DNA of 54,210 nt, from the NCBI GenBank assembly GCA_900542165.1, contig UQMM01000013.1:1-54210 (forward strand). The letters are read 5' to 3'. The translations under genes and the position numbers were made by a program. Within the stretch, counting starts at the first letter, position 1. Each line of letters opens with the position of its first letter. Below, piece by piece: positions 1 through 8,155 of this stretch. The notes below the pieces were generated by a model that was not told the origin of the DNA, did not search any database, and was given only the letters and a program-made list of their open reading frames with translations. This stretch comes from an uncultured Collinsella sp. (GTDB taxonomy: Bacteria; Actinomycetota; Coriobacteriia; Coriobacteriales; Coriobacteriaceae).

Positions 1-31
1 TCTCGGAAGGCACGTGCAGACCTTTCGTCAT
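1..31 (-). CDS. arcA: Arginine deiminase, first copy (5' end only)
   Basis: Only the first ten codons lie in the window, reading MTKGLHVPSE on the minus strand and running off the left edge. They are identical to the start of the complete arginine deiminase at 1879-3120, and the AGGAGG ribosome binding site and the leader behind it are also copied. I infer a second arcA, which would convert L-arginine to citrulline and ammonia. How complete this copy is and how far it has diverged cannot be judged here. It and the downstream copy bracket an aminotransferase gene. Confidence 0.8.
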   Translation of the reverse strand, partial: MTKGLHVPSE

Positions 32-200
32 GGCCTCCTACCTTTCTTTCGGGCCCCTGTCAGGGCCGATTCGTTAGCGCCCCTCCGTGTGAGGCGTTAT
101 TGCTGACGACATATTTATATCCAAAATCAGTCCATACTTCCACCTCGCCCCCGAACGGTTTTATATGAGGGGTGAACGGCATACACATATACTTCACGCA
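32..200 (-). promoter_or_regulatory. arcA copy 1 promoter, leader and 21-bp direct repeats
   Basis: Read on the minus strand, there is a TATAAA -10-like hexamer at 114-119, preceded by two direct repeats with the core CCGTTC at 151-159 and 172-180, exactly 21 bp apart. The leader of about 75 nt contains a hairpin (GGCCC/GGGCC arms, about 54-69) just upstream of the AGGAGG site. The same order and spacing occur upstream of the second arcA, including 31 bp between the promoter-proximal repeat and the -10. The repeats fit the published LytTR-family consensus (9-bp sites, 12-bp spacer). The regulator is not in the window. Confidence 0.6.
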
Positions 201-520
201 TGGCACACTTTGATTTAATAAAGTTTATTTACGTGCTTAAATGCGTTTTCAATCCAAAAACCAATTGAAACTAATCTTTATTAAACCACCCTCAAATTGC
301 ATATTTCGCGCAATGATATGAATAGAATTCGCAATTCTCGCTTCGTCTCAACCATTTTGATTTTTATTCAAAAAAAAGTTCGTCCTATTCATTTTTGGCA
401 AACAGACTACCGTTTACCAGACGTTGGATACCGTTCACCGGAAGCTCAGTATAAGGCCCGTCGAATACCCAATCGATCTTGCGTCTCCATTTGTAACAAC
501 TTGACTTCTCGGTATAGAAA
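201..520. other. AT-rich spacer without a convincing gene
   Basis: This stretch is AT-rich and holds no supported reading frame. Two features stand out: an AATAAAG/TTTATT near-palindrome around 217-229, and a pair of direct repeats TACCGTTTAC and TACCGTTCAC whose 9-bp cores begin at 409 and 430, 21 bp apart, on the plus strand. A TATAAG follows at 450-455. That orientation points away from arcA copy 1 and toward the terminator at 521-556, so a short plus-strand transcript is possible but unproven. Confidence 0.4.
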
Positions 521-556
521 AACAGTCCCGCTCCCCTCATGGGAAACGGGACTGTT
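521..556 (-). terminator. Terminator of the aminotransferase gene
   Basis: A ten-base-pair perfect stem (AACAGTCCCG against CGGGACTGTT) with an extra CCC/GGG core is followed on the minus strand by a run of T. It lies about 50 bp past the stop of the aminotransferase gene. Confidence 0.85.
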
Positions 557-604
557 ATCGATAATCGTAGGCAGATTTGAGCGGCCTTGAGAGCCATCGG
601 AATC

Positions 605-1729
605 CTAGCGATCGAACTCCGCCAGTGCCTCGCCCAAAAGCCTCAGGCCCTCGCGCAGAACGTCCTCGCTCGCGCAGTAGCCCAGGCGTGCGCCGCAGGG
701 AAGCTCAAAACGGCTACCGGGGACCAGCAGCACTCCCCTCTCGGACAGCAGGCGTCTGCAGAACTCCTCGTCATCCTCGGGAATATCCAGCTGGATAAAC
801 GAGGTGGACACGCCCTGCGGGGCCGTCCAGGAAACGCGATGCTGCGTATCGATCCAAGCCTGCGCGATATCGCGGTTGCCAAACACGATCTTGCGATTGC
901 GCTCGAGAATCTTATCCTTGTGCTCAAGCACATAGGTCGCCAGGTCATCGTTGAACACTCCGCCGCAGATCATGGTGTAATCGCGATAGGTACGGATGCG
1001 GTTGGACACCTCTTCGTCGGCCACGACCCAGCCCACGCGGGCCGCAGGCGTCGAATAGGTCTTCGACAACGAGTTGGCGACAATGGCCCTCTCGTACACG
1101 TCGACCATCGACATAAAGGACTCAGTATTTTCGAGAGGCAGATACACCTCGTCACTCAGCACGTAGGCGCCCACCGAACGGGCGATCTCGGCAATCTGGC
1201 CGAGCATATCGGCATCGAGCACCGTACCGATGGGGTTCGATGCGTTGTTGATGCAGATGAGCTTGGTGTCGGGGCGCACCAAGCGCTTGAGTTCCTCGAT
1301 ATCGGGCTTCCAGCCGAGCTCTTCGCGTAGCTCCCAATACTCGACCTCGGCGCCCAGCGTGCGCGGAATCTCGTAGAGCGGCGCATAGGTGGGCCACTCG
1401 GCGATAACGTGGTCGCCGGGTTCGACCACAGCCATGATGGCGTTGAGGTTAGCGCCCGTGCAGCCATTGGTCTGCAGAATGTGATCGGGATTGACCTCGC
1501 GACGATACAGCTTGGCAACCTCGGCCTTAAACTCCGGCGAGCCCTCGATCCAGCCGTAGTTCATCTTCTCGCGGTCCAGGCGCTCGTAGAACGTGGCGCC
1601 GCCCTGCTCATCGAGCGCGCGCAGCTCGCCCATGGTGAGCGACGAGATCGTCGACTGGGCGATGTCCCACGTGGCGCTCTTCTCCCAAACGTTGAGCCAT
1701 TCCTCAACGCCAATCGTCTTGATGTCCAT
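605..1729 (-). CDS. PLP-dependent class I/II aminotransferase between two arcA copies
   Basis: Fold-type I aminotransferase of 374 residues. The PLP lysine is K223 in the motif SLSKTYSTPAARVGW, and a NASNP motif and the SDEVY block of the family are present. The start chosen is the ATG at 1729, because AAGGAG lies 7 nt ahead; an upstream ATG (1783) would add 18 residues without such a site. It has its own terminator and sits between arcA copies, which suggests an arginine- or ornithine-related amino acid as substrate. It resembles the broad group that also contains capreomycidine-synthase-like enzymes. The substrate cannot be read from sequence, and ordinary aspartate or aromatic transamination is equally possible. 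Confidence 0.8.
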   Translation of the reverse strand: MDIKTIGVEEWLNVWEKSATWDIAQSTISSLTMGELRALDEQGGATFYERLDREKMNYGWIEGSPEFKAEVAKLYRREVNPDHILQTNGCTGANLNAIMAVVEPGDHVIAEWPTYAPLYEIPRTLGAEVEYWELREELGWKPDIEELKRLVRPDTKLICINNASNPIGTVLDADMLGQIAEIARSVGAYVLSDEVYLPLENTESFMSMVDVYERAIVANSLSKTYSTPAARVGWVVADEEVSNRIRTYRDYTMICGGVFNDDLATYVLEHKDKILERNRKIVFGNRDIAQAWIDTQHRVSWTAPQGVSTSFIQLDIPEDDEEFCRRLLSERGVLLVPGSRFELPCGARLGYCASEDVLREGLRLLGEALAEFDR

Positions 1730-1784
1730 GGCCAAGCTCCTTACAAAAGCAGTCATCCAATCGTGTTGACGTTCCTCATACAAG

Positions 1785-1818
1785 ATTGGGGCGGTGCGAA
1801 AACCCGCACCGCCCCAAT
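1785..1818 (-). terminator. Hairpin terminator after arcA copy 2
   Basis: A perfect 14-bp stem (ATTGGGGCGGTGCG and its complement) with a six-base loop lies between the arcA stop and the aminotransferase start. The T tract on the minus strand is weak, so termination may be incomplete and allow some read-through into the aminotransferase gene. Confidence 0.65.
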
Positions 1819-1878
1819 GGGAGACATCTAATGGCAGCTAGATGTATGTATTATGACCTGTACGGGTCCTTGAAGACC

Positions 1879-3120
1879 CTAGAGGTCCTCGCGCCAGAAG
1901 GGCATGCTCATGCAGCGCGGGCCGCCGCGGCCGCGGGAGAGCTCGGCGGAGGGCACGACGAGAAGGTCCAGGCCCTCCTTGTACAGCACGTCGTTGGTGA
2001 CGGTGTTGCGGGCGTAGACGCAGATCTTGCCGGGCTCGACGCACAGGGTGTTGGAGCCGTCGTTCCACTGCTCGCGGGAGGCCGCGATCGGGTCGCCGCC
2101 GCCGCAGGGGATCAGCTTGACCTGGTCGACGCCGGTGGCGTCCTCCAGGACGTGCTCGAGGGTGTCCTCGATCAGGCGGATGTTCACGTCGCCCGGGTTC
2201 TTGCCGGCGGTCAGCTCGTAGACGCGCAGGGTGCCCATGATGGCGGGGTGGATCGTGAACTTATCGACGTCGATCTGGGTGAAGACCGTGTCGAGGTGCA
2301 TGAAGGCGCGCGAGACCGGGATGTCGAAGGCCAGGATGCGCTCGACCTTGGAGTCGGAGTTCCAGAAGATGTTCTGGGCCATGACGTCGATCGCGGCGGC
2401 CTGGGTGCGCTGGGAGATGCCGACGGCGAGGGTCTTCTCGTTGATGTTCAGCACGTCGCCGCCCTCGGTGTGGAACTGGCAGTCGCGGCGGAAGTACAGC
2501 GAGACGTCCTTGTAGTCGGGGTGGTACTTGAAGATGTACTTGCCGTACAGGGTCTCGCGGTTGCGGGTGACCGAGTACATGCGGTTGAGGTTGACGCCCT
2601 CGCCGACGACCGCGAACGGGTCGCGGGTGAAATAGAGGTTGGGCATCGGGTCGATGATCAGGTCGGACTCGGACTCGGAGTTGACCAGGGAGTCGAGGGT
2701 CGTGGACGCCGTGAGGGGCATGTCTATCTCGGACTTGGTCATGCCGGCCATGGTCTTCTTGACGAACTCGAGGTTGTCCTCGATGGAGTCCAGCTTCTCG
2801 CGGACGATCTGCGGCATGTGCTGGCCGCGGATGCCGGCCTCGGCGATGTACTGGTCGGTGAACTCGGCGCGGGCGCCGGGGACCTGGTCGAACACCTCGG
2901 CGACGAGGTTCTCGAGATAGAGGACCTCCACGCCCTGGTCCCTCAGGATCTGGGCGAAGGTGTCGTGCTCCTGCTGCGCGACCTCCAGGAACGGGACGTC
3001 GTCGAACAGGAGTCGCTCGAGCTCGTCGGGCGGCAGGTTGAGGAGCTCGTCGCCGGGACGGTGCAGGCAGACCTTCCTGAGCTTGCCGATCTCGGAAGGC
3101 ACGTGCAGACCTTTCGTCAT
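1879..3120 (-). CDS. arcA: Arginine deiminase, complete copy
   Basis: Full-length enzyme of 413 residues that hydrolyses L-arginine to L-citrulline and ammonia, the first step of the arginine dihydrolase pathway. Catalytic elements are all visible: the FTRDP motif, the glutamate in HTEGGD (H217-D222), the histidine of HLDTVFT (H275), and the nucleophilic cysteine C403 in GGPRCMSM near the C terminus. The ATG at 3120 has an ideal AGGAGG six nucleotides ahead. No carbamate kinase, ornithine carbamoyltransferase or antiporter is in the window, so the rest of the pathway must lie elsewhere. Codons here end in G or C more strongly than in neighbours, as expected of a highly expressed gene. Confidence 0.97.
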   Translation of the reverse strand: MTKGLHVPSEIGKLRKVCLHRPGDELLNLPPDELERLLFDDVPFLEVAQQEHDTFAQILRDQGVEVLYLENLVAEVFDQVPGARAEFTDQYIAEAGIRGQHMPQIVREKLDSIEDNLEFVKKTMAGMTKSEIDMPLTASTTLDSLVNSESESDLIIDPMPNLYFTRDPFAVVGEGVNLNRMYSVTRNRETLYGKYIFKYHPDYKDVSLYFRRDCQFHTEGGDVLNINEKTLAVGISQRTQAAAIDVMAQNIFWNSDSKVERILAFDIPVSRAFMHLDTVFTQIDVDKFTIHPAIMGTLRVYELTAGKNPGDVNIRLIEDTLEHVLEDATGVDQVKLIPCGGGDPIAASREQWNDGSNTLCVEPGKICVYARNTVTNDVLYKEGLDLLVVPSAELSRGRGGPRCMSMPFWREDL

Positions 3121-3290
3121 GGCCTCCTACCTTTCTTTCGGGCCTTTCGGCCGAATCTCTCAGCGCCCTTCCGTAACGGGCACTGCTTGCTGACAGCTCT
3201 AGTTATATCCAAATTCCACCCGCAATTCCACCTCGCCCCCGAACGGTCAACAAAGTGCGATGAACGGTATATCGCATGTGATTCCCCCAT
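3121..3290 (-). promoter_or_regulatory. arcA copy 2 promoter, leader and 21-bp direct repeats
   Basis: The minus strand carries a TATAAC -10-like hexamer (3202-3207), a 31-bp gap, then ACCGTTCGG at 3239-3247 and ACCGTTCAT at 3260-3268, 21 bp apart. Both 9-mers match the described LytTR consensus. In the leader, a GGCC-GAAA-GGCC tetraloop hairpin sits just ahead of the ribosome binding site; copy 1 has a different sequence in that place but also forms a stem, so structure rather than sequence appears kept. Confidence 0.65.
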
Positions 3291-3670
3291 GATGTACTTC
3301 GGCGTTCTAAAGTAACTTTTCTAAGGTAAACGCTCTTTTTTCTTAAAAACCATTTGCGATTGCGTCTCTAAACTTTTGATTCAGAATTGCATAGCTAAAT
3401 CGGTTTTATGTATATAAATGATGTTTGTTTACGTTTCGGCCTGCATTCAATGATATTCAGCTATCCATCATTCTTATTCACACTTACGTACCAGTTGAGT
3501 GAGGATATAGACCGCTTGCAGACGAGCAGGGCGTCAGTCCTATGACTCGTCAGCGTAAGAAGTAGGTAAAGATACCGTTCACGCGATACGTTCGTGCCAG
3601 CGGTCGACTAAATTGAGACAATAGTGAATAAGAGTTAGGCTACCGTCCCCTACGGGGACTGAACGGACAG
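3291..3670. other. AT-rich spacer upstream of ppk
   Basis: No gene is supported here. The right end should hold the ppk promoter, but I cannot assign -35 and -10 boxes with confidence. Two LytTR-like 9-mers (ACCGTTCAC at 3574 and TACGTTCGT at 3587) occur, but they are 13 bp apart rather than 21, so I do not claim a site. A GTCCCC-TAC-GGGGAC hairpin at 3645-3659 covers the GGGGA that would act as the ppk ribosome binding site. Confidence 0.4.
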
Positions 3671-6079
3671 ATGCATATGCCGAGCAAAATCGAAAAGAAG
3701 CAAGCCGCTGCAAAGCTGCGCAAGCCGCCGCGCGACTTCTCGTACACGCAAAACCGAGAGCTTAGCTGGCTGCGCTTTAACAACCGCGTGCTCGACGAAG
3801 CCTTCGATGAGACCGTTCCGCTGTTCGAGCGTCTAAAGTTCGTGTCGATTTTCGAGTCTAACCTCGACGAGTTTCTCATGGTGCGCGTGGGCGGCCTGTC
3901 CGATCTGGCAGAGCTCAAAAAACAGCCTGTCGACAACAAGAGCAATATGACCGCCTCCGAACAGGTCGATGCTGTCATGGCCGAAATGCCCGGGCTCCTT
4001 ACTCGTTGGGAATCCATCTTTAAGAGCATCGAAGGCAAGCTCGACACCTTGGGCGTTCACCGCGCCCGCATCGATTCGCTTACGCCCGAGGAGCGCACCT
4101 TCGTAACCCGCTACTTCCAGGCCTACGTGTCGCCGGTCATCTCGCCGCTGGTCATCGATCCGCGCCACCCCTTCCCCAACCTGCGCAACGGCGCGCTCTA
4201 TCTGGCCTGTGGTCTGGACGGCGCCACCGACGAGGAGAGCCTGCTGGGCCTTATCGAGATTCCCGCCTCGATGAACCGCGTGGTCGAGATTCCCTCGCCC
4301 ACCGGCACCTACTCCTACATCTTGCTCGAGGACGTCATTCTCGCCTGCCTGGACAGCTGCTTTGGCTCCTATAAGCCGCTGGATCGTGCGCTGATCCGCG
4401 TCACCCGCAACGCCGACATCGATCCGGACGGCGAGGGCGTCGAAGAGGAAGAGGACTACCGCCAGCACATGAAGCGCATCCTCAAGAAGCGCCTGCGCCT
4501 GCAGCCGGTAGTGCTCGCCGTCTCGGGGTCGCTCGAGAAGGCGACGCTCAAGACTATCCGCAAGGCGCTCGAGCTCTCGCGTCGCTCGATCTTTACCTGC
4601 GATATCCCGCTCGACCTGGGCTACGTCTTTGGCATTGAGGGCAAGATTCCCGAGCACCTGCGCAACGAGCTGCTCTTTACGCCGTTTAAGCCGCAGCCCA
4701 ACCCCAACATCGACATGACCCGCTCCATCCGCGAACAGGTGCTGCAGGGCGACAAGCTGCTCTTTTATCCCTACGAGGCCATGAACCCCTTCCTGGATCT
4801 GGTGCACGAGGCCGCCTACGACCCCGAGTGCATCTCGCTGCGCATCACGCTCTACCGCGTGGCCAAGCAGAGCCGCCTGTGCGAATCGCTGATCGATGCT
4901 GCCGAGAACGGCAAAGAGGTCACGGTGCTCATGGAACTTCGTGCCCGCTTTGACGAGCAGAACAACATCGAGTGGGCCGAGCGTCTGGAAGAGGCGGGCT
5001 GCACCGTCATCTATGGTTCCGAGGGCTTTAAATGCCACTCAAAGATCTGCCAGCTCACCTATCGCGAGGGCATGGCGCTCACCCGTCTCACGCTTTTGGG
5101 CACCGGCAACTTTAACGAGAAGACGGCCAAACTCTACAGCGACTTTATGCTCATGACCGCCCATCCCGGCATCGGTGAAGACGCCAACCTGTTCTTCCGC
5201 AATCTGTCGCTGGGCAACCTGCGCGGCGACTACCGCTTCCTGGGTGTGGCGCCCGTCGGACTGAAACCGCTCATCATGCGCGGCCTGGATCGCGAGATCC
5301 AGCGCGCCCTTGCCGGCGAGCCCGCCCGCGTGTTCTTTAAGCTCAACTCGCTGACCGACCGCGAGGTCATCGACAAAATCGCCGAGGCATCGTGCGCAGG
5401 AGTCCGCGTGGACATGATCATCCGCGGTATCTCGTGCCTCAAGCCCGGTGTTCCGGGCAAGACCGAGAACGTGCATGTCCGTTCTATCGTCGGACGCTTT
5501 TTGGAGCATGCGCGCGTTTACGCCTTTGGCGTGGACTCGGACATGATCTATCTGAGCTCGGCCGACATGATGACGCGCAACACCGAGCACCGCGTGGAGA
5601 TCGCCTTCCCCGTGCTCGACCCCACCTGCCGCGCCCTAGTACACGAGTACATGGGCATGCAGCTGCGCGACAACGTGAAGGCCCGCAGCCTCACGAGCGA
5701 CGGCACCTGGGTCCCCGTAGAGCGTGCAGAGGGTGAGAAACCCTTCAACTCGCAGGAAGCTCTACTGGAGCGTGCCTATCGCAACGCCGAGGCCGCGCCC
5801 GAGCCCGTCATTGAGGCGGAACCTGCCCCCGAGGCCGAGCCGCAGCCAGTAGCACCCAAGGTCCAAGAGGTCCAGGCGACCGTCATTGAGCCCGAGCCTG
5901 CACCTGCACCTCGGCCCGAGACGCAGGTCACCAAGCCCGCACCCGAGACGAGCGCCCGTCGCGATAAGCCCGCTGGCAAGACCAAGGCCATCGAGCGCCA
6001 TCGCCCCGGTCGCGTGCGCATGGGCCTGGGCCTGATCGGCCTGGGTCTTAAGACGCTCATTACCGGCAAGACGAAATAG
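3671..6079 (+). CDS. ppk: Polyphosphate kinase 1 with long C-terminal tail
   Basis: Polymerises the gamma-phosphate of ATP into polyphosphate, reversibly. The 802-residue product has the N-terminal helical domain (LSWLRFNNRVLDEA, SNLDEFLMVRV), the head domain, and two phospholipase-D-like catalytic domains. The phosphorylated histidine is H456 in FKCHSKICQL and the second active-site histidine is H613 in LEHARVY. Residues up to about 700 make a normal-length enzyme; the remaining 100 are an acidic Pro/Glu/Ala tail ending in a short basic, glycine/leucine-rich segment, which is unusual. An ATG two codons downstream is an alternative start. The ribosome binding site lies inside a small hairpin. 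Confidence 0.95.
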   Translation: MHMPSKIEKKQAAAKLRKPPRDFSYTQNRELSWLRFNNRVLDEAFDETVPLFERLKFVSIFESNLDEFLMVRVGGLSDLAELKKQPVDNKSNMTASEQVDAVMAEMPGLLTRWESIFKSIEGKLDTLGVHRARIDSLTPEERTFVTRYFQAYVSPVISPLVIDPRHPFPNLRNGALYLACGLDGATDEESLLGLIEIPASMNRVVEIPSPTGTYSYILLEDVILACLDSCFGSYKPLDRALIRVTRNADIDPDGEGVEEEEDYRQHMKRILKKRLRLQPVVLAVSGSLEKATLKTIRKALELSRRSIFTCDIPLDLGYVFGIEGKIPEHLRNELLFTPFKPQPNPNIDMTRSIREQVLQGDKLLFYPYEAMNPFLDLVHEAAYDPECISLRITLYRVAKQSRLCESLIDAAENGKEVTVLMELRARFDEQNNIEWAERLEEAGCTVIYGSEGFKCHSKICQLTYREGMALTRLTLLGTGNFNEKTAKLYSDFMLMTAHPGIGEDANLFFRNLSLGNLRGDYRFLGVAPVGLKPLIMRGLDREIQRALAGEPARVFFKLNSLTDREVIDKIAEASCAGVRVDMIIRGISCLKPGVPGKTENVHVRSIVGRFLEHARVYAFGVDSDMIYLSSADMMTRNTEHRVEIAFPVLDPTCRALVHEYMGMQLRDNVKARSLTSDGTWVPVERAEGEKPFNSQEALLERAYRNAEAAPEPVIEAEPAPEAEPQPVAPKVQEVQATVIEPEPAPAPRPETQVTKPAPETSARRDKPAGKTKAIERHRPGRVRMGLGLIGLGLKTLITGKTK

Positions 6080-6102
6080 TCGTTTGTAGAAGCAGTTTGT
6101 AG

Positions 6103-6147
6103 AAGCGCCCCGCATTTGAGGAAAGCCTCGGATGCGGGGCGCTTTTC
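6103..6147 (+). terminator. Terminator after ppk
   Basis: A 13-bp stem (AAGCGCCCCGCAT with its complement) is followed by T residues, directly after the ppk stop and before the methyltransferase gene. Confidence 0.85.
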
Positions 6148-6192
6148 CCTGCTACCATGGTGCGAACAACAACGCGAATGACAGGCAGGAAT

Positions 6193-7506
6193 ATGAAGCT
6201 CACTATAGAATCGATGACCTACGGCGCCGACGGGCTGGCGCACGCCGACAACGGCAAGGCCGTCTTTGTGCAGGGCGCCGTGGCAGGCGACACCGTCGAG
6301 GCCGAGGTCGTACAGGACGGCAAGTCGTTCATGCGTGCCCGCACCACCGAGATTCTGGAGCCAAGCCCCGATCGCATTCAGCCTCCCTGCCCCTTCGTGG
6401 GCATCTGCGGCGGCTGCTCGTGGGGCAATCTCTCACGCACGGCACAGCTCGCCGCCAAGGAGCAAAACCTGCGCTCCACGCTCGAGCGCATCGGCAAGTT
6501 CGCTCCTGAGCAGGTCGATGAGTTGGTACAGCCCATCTGCCACACCAAGGACGACTGGGGCTACCGCAATAAAATCGAGCTCGAACCGACCGTCGTCAAC
6601 GGTCGCGTGCGCCTTGGCATGCACGGTGTCGACCCCAGCAAAATCGTGACCGTCGATACGTGCCCGCTGTTCGATAAGCGCTTCCCGAAGGCGCTCAAAT
6701 CGGTCGTCGGCGCACTCAACTATCTAAGCGGCAGCCATGACTTGGGGCTCGAACGCGTGGGCATTCGCGCATCGCGCCGCACCAAGGCACTCGAGGTCGC
6801 ACTCTGGACGCCCACAGGCTCTTTTCCGCGCTCGCAGGTCTCCCGCGTGCTGGCGGACGCCGCTCATCCCACGAGCATCGTGCGCGTGATGAGCAAGGGC
6901 GAAAAGAAGGCCCGTCGTGTCTCCAAGGTCGAAATGCTCGCCGGAGAGGGCTCATGGACCGAGAATATCGCCGAGGGTCAGATGCGCTTGTCTGCCCCGT
7001 CTTTTTTCCAGGTCAACACCAAGGGTGCCGAGATTTTGATCGATCTTGTCATGGAAGCGCTCGACCCGCAGGAAGACGAGCTTGCCGTGGACCTGTACTG
7101 CGGTGCCGGCACCTTTACCCTGCCGCTCGCCCGCCGCTGCGACTTTGTCGCCGCCGTCGAGGCCTACGGCCCCGCCGTGCGCGACCTGCGCCGTAACCTG
7201 GAGATCAACAAGCTCGATAACGTCGACGTCATTGGCGGAGACGCGGTGCGCGAGTTCCCCGACCAGGATGCCGACGTCTTGGTGGTCGACCCGCCGCGTG
7301 CAGGCCTCGCCCCCGAGGCGATCGACCTTATCGCCAGCACGAGTGCTCGCGATGTCGCCTACGTGAGCTGCGACCCGGCCACCCTGGCGCGCGATCTCAA
7401 ACGCTTTGTCGAAGAAGGCACCTTCTCCCCCGTAAAGATCACGCCAGTCGACCTGTTCCCACAAACCTTCCACTGCGAGACCGTCGTCCACCTTAAGCGC
7501 AACTAG
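6193..7506 (+). CDS. 23S rRNA (uracil-5-)-methyltransferase, RumA/RlmD family
   Basis: SAM-dependent enzyme that makes 5-methyluridine in RNA. It has 437 residues: an N-terminal TRAM-like beta domain (1-60), a 4Fe-4S cysteine set (C66, C72, C75 in CPFVGICGGC, and a later cysteine in DTCPLF), and a Rossmann methyltransferase domain with SAM motif YCGAGTFTLP, DPPRAGL and the catalytic cysteine in YVSCDPATLARDL. The start is uncertain: I chose the ATG of MKLTIESM, which fits the family N terminus, but in-frame ATGs at 6157 and 6178 exist and no ribosome site is strong. The exact target base is not deducible. Confidence 0.9.
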   Translation: MKLTIESMTYGADGLAHADNGKAVFVQGAVAGDTVEAEVVQDGKSFMRARTTEILEPSPDRIQPPCPFVGICGGCSWGNLSRTAQLAAKEQNLRSTLERIGKFAPEQVDELVQPICHTKDDWGYRNKIELEPTVVNGRVRLGMHGVDPSKIVTVDTCPLFDKRFPKALKSVVGALNYLSGSHDLGLERVGIRASRRTKALEVALWTPTGSFPRSQVSRVLADAAHPTSIVRVMSKGEKKARRVSKVEMLAGEGSWTENIAEGQMRLSAPSFFQVNTKGAEILIDLVMEALDPQEDELAVDLYCGAGTFTLPLARRCDFVAAVEAYGPAVRDLRRNLEINKLDNVDVIGGDAVREFPDQDADVLVVDPPRAGLAPEAIDLIASTSARDVAYVSCDPATLARDLKRFVEEGTFSPVKITPVDLFPQTFHCETVVHLKRN

Positions 7507-7612
7507 CCACTTAATCATTGCTCAGAAAAATCATTGGGAAATCGAGCGTGGCAAGCGGAGGTCTTCGGGGTATAAGACGGCTAATTGTATGCCGCCTATG
7601 AAAGGAACCCTC

Positions 7613-8155
7613 ATGCCCAGCGTTGCCGTTCTCGCCGCCGATGGCTTTGAAACTATTGAATGCTTGACCATGGTCGATGTCATGCGTCGCGGCGGCGTAC
7701 GTGCCACGCTCGTCTCGATCATGCCCACGCGTGAGGTCGTAAGTTCGCTGCAGATCCCCGTGACCTGCGATGCGCTCTTTGATGAGATCGACTTTGACGA
7801 ATACGACTGTGTCGTGCTGCCCGGCGGCCTACCCGGTGCTACCAACCTGCGCGCCGATCAGCGCGTCTGCGACGTGGTCCACGAGTTCGCCGCAACCAAG
7901 CACGTCGCCGCCATCTGCGCCGCCCCGTTTATCCTGGGCGAGCTCGACCTGCTCGAGGGGCGCCATGCCACGTGCTTCCCTGGCTTTGAGAAAAGCTTCC
8001 CCGAAGGCGCCTATACCGGCGAGAAGGTCACGCAAGACGGCAACATCATCACTGCCAGCGGCATGGCACAGTCACTCCCCTTTGCATTGGAGCTGCTGCG
8101 CACGCTCGCCGGCGACAAGGCCGTCGAGAAGGTTGCCGAGGGCATTCAGCTATGA
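7613..8155 (+). CDS. DJ-1/PfpI family protein
   Basis: A 180-residue single-domain protein of the DJ-1/ThiJ/PfpI superfamily. The conserved cysteine is C102 in the nucleophile elbow AAICAAPF, with the usual partner glutamate E17 in ADGFETIE. Members act as deglycases, glyoxalases or oxidation sensors; which applies here is unknown. I placed the start at 7613 because GAAAGGAA lies at the right distance; an in-frame ATG 24 nt upstream would include that site. The stop overlaps the start of maf (ATGA), so the two are translated together. Confidence 0.88.
   Translation: MPSVAVLAADGFETIECLTMVDVMRRGGVRATLVSIMPTREVVSSLQIPVTCDALFDEIDFDEYDCVVLPGGLPGATNLRADQRVCDVVHEFAATKHVAAICAAPFILGELDLLEGRHATCFPGFEKSFPEGAYTGEKVTQDGNIITASGMAQSLPFALELLRTLAGDKAVEKVAEGIQL

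Noticed and set aside
297..590. A 97-codon plus-strand frame in the AT-rich spacer
   Set aside because: No ribosome binding site, overlaps a terminator, and its sequence does not look protein-like.
1786..3315. A 509-codon frame antisense to arcA
   Set aside because: It lies opposite a gene with all catalytic residues. Its Val/Gly/Asp/Leu-rich composition is that of a mirror frame in GC-rich codons, and it has no ribosome binding site.
3574..3595. LytTR-like sites upstream of ppk
   Set aside because: Two good 9-mers exist, but 13 bp apart instead of 21-22, so they do not make the known arrangement.
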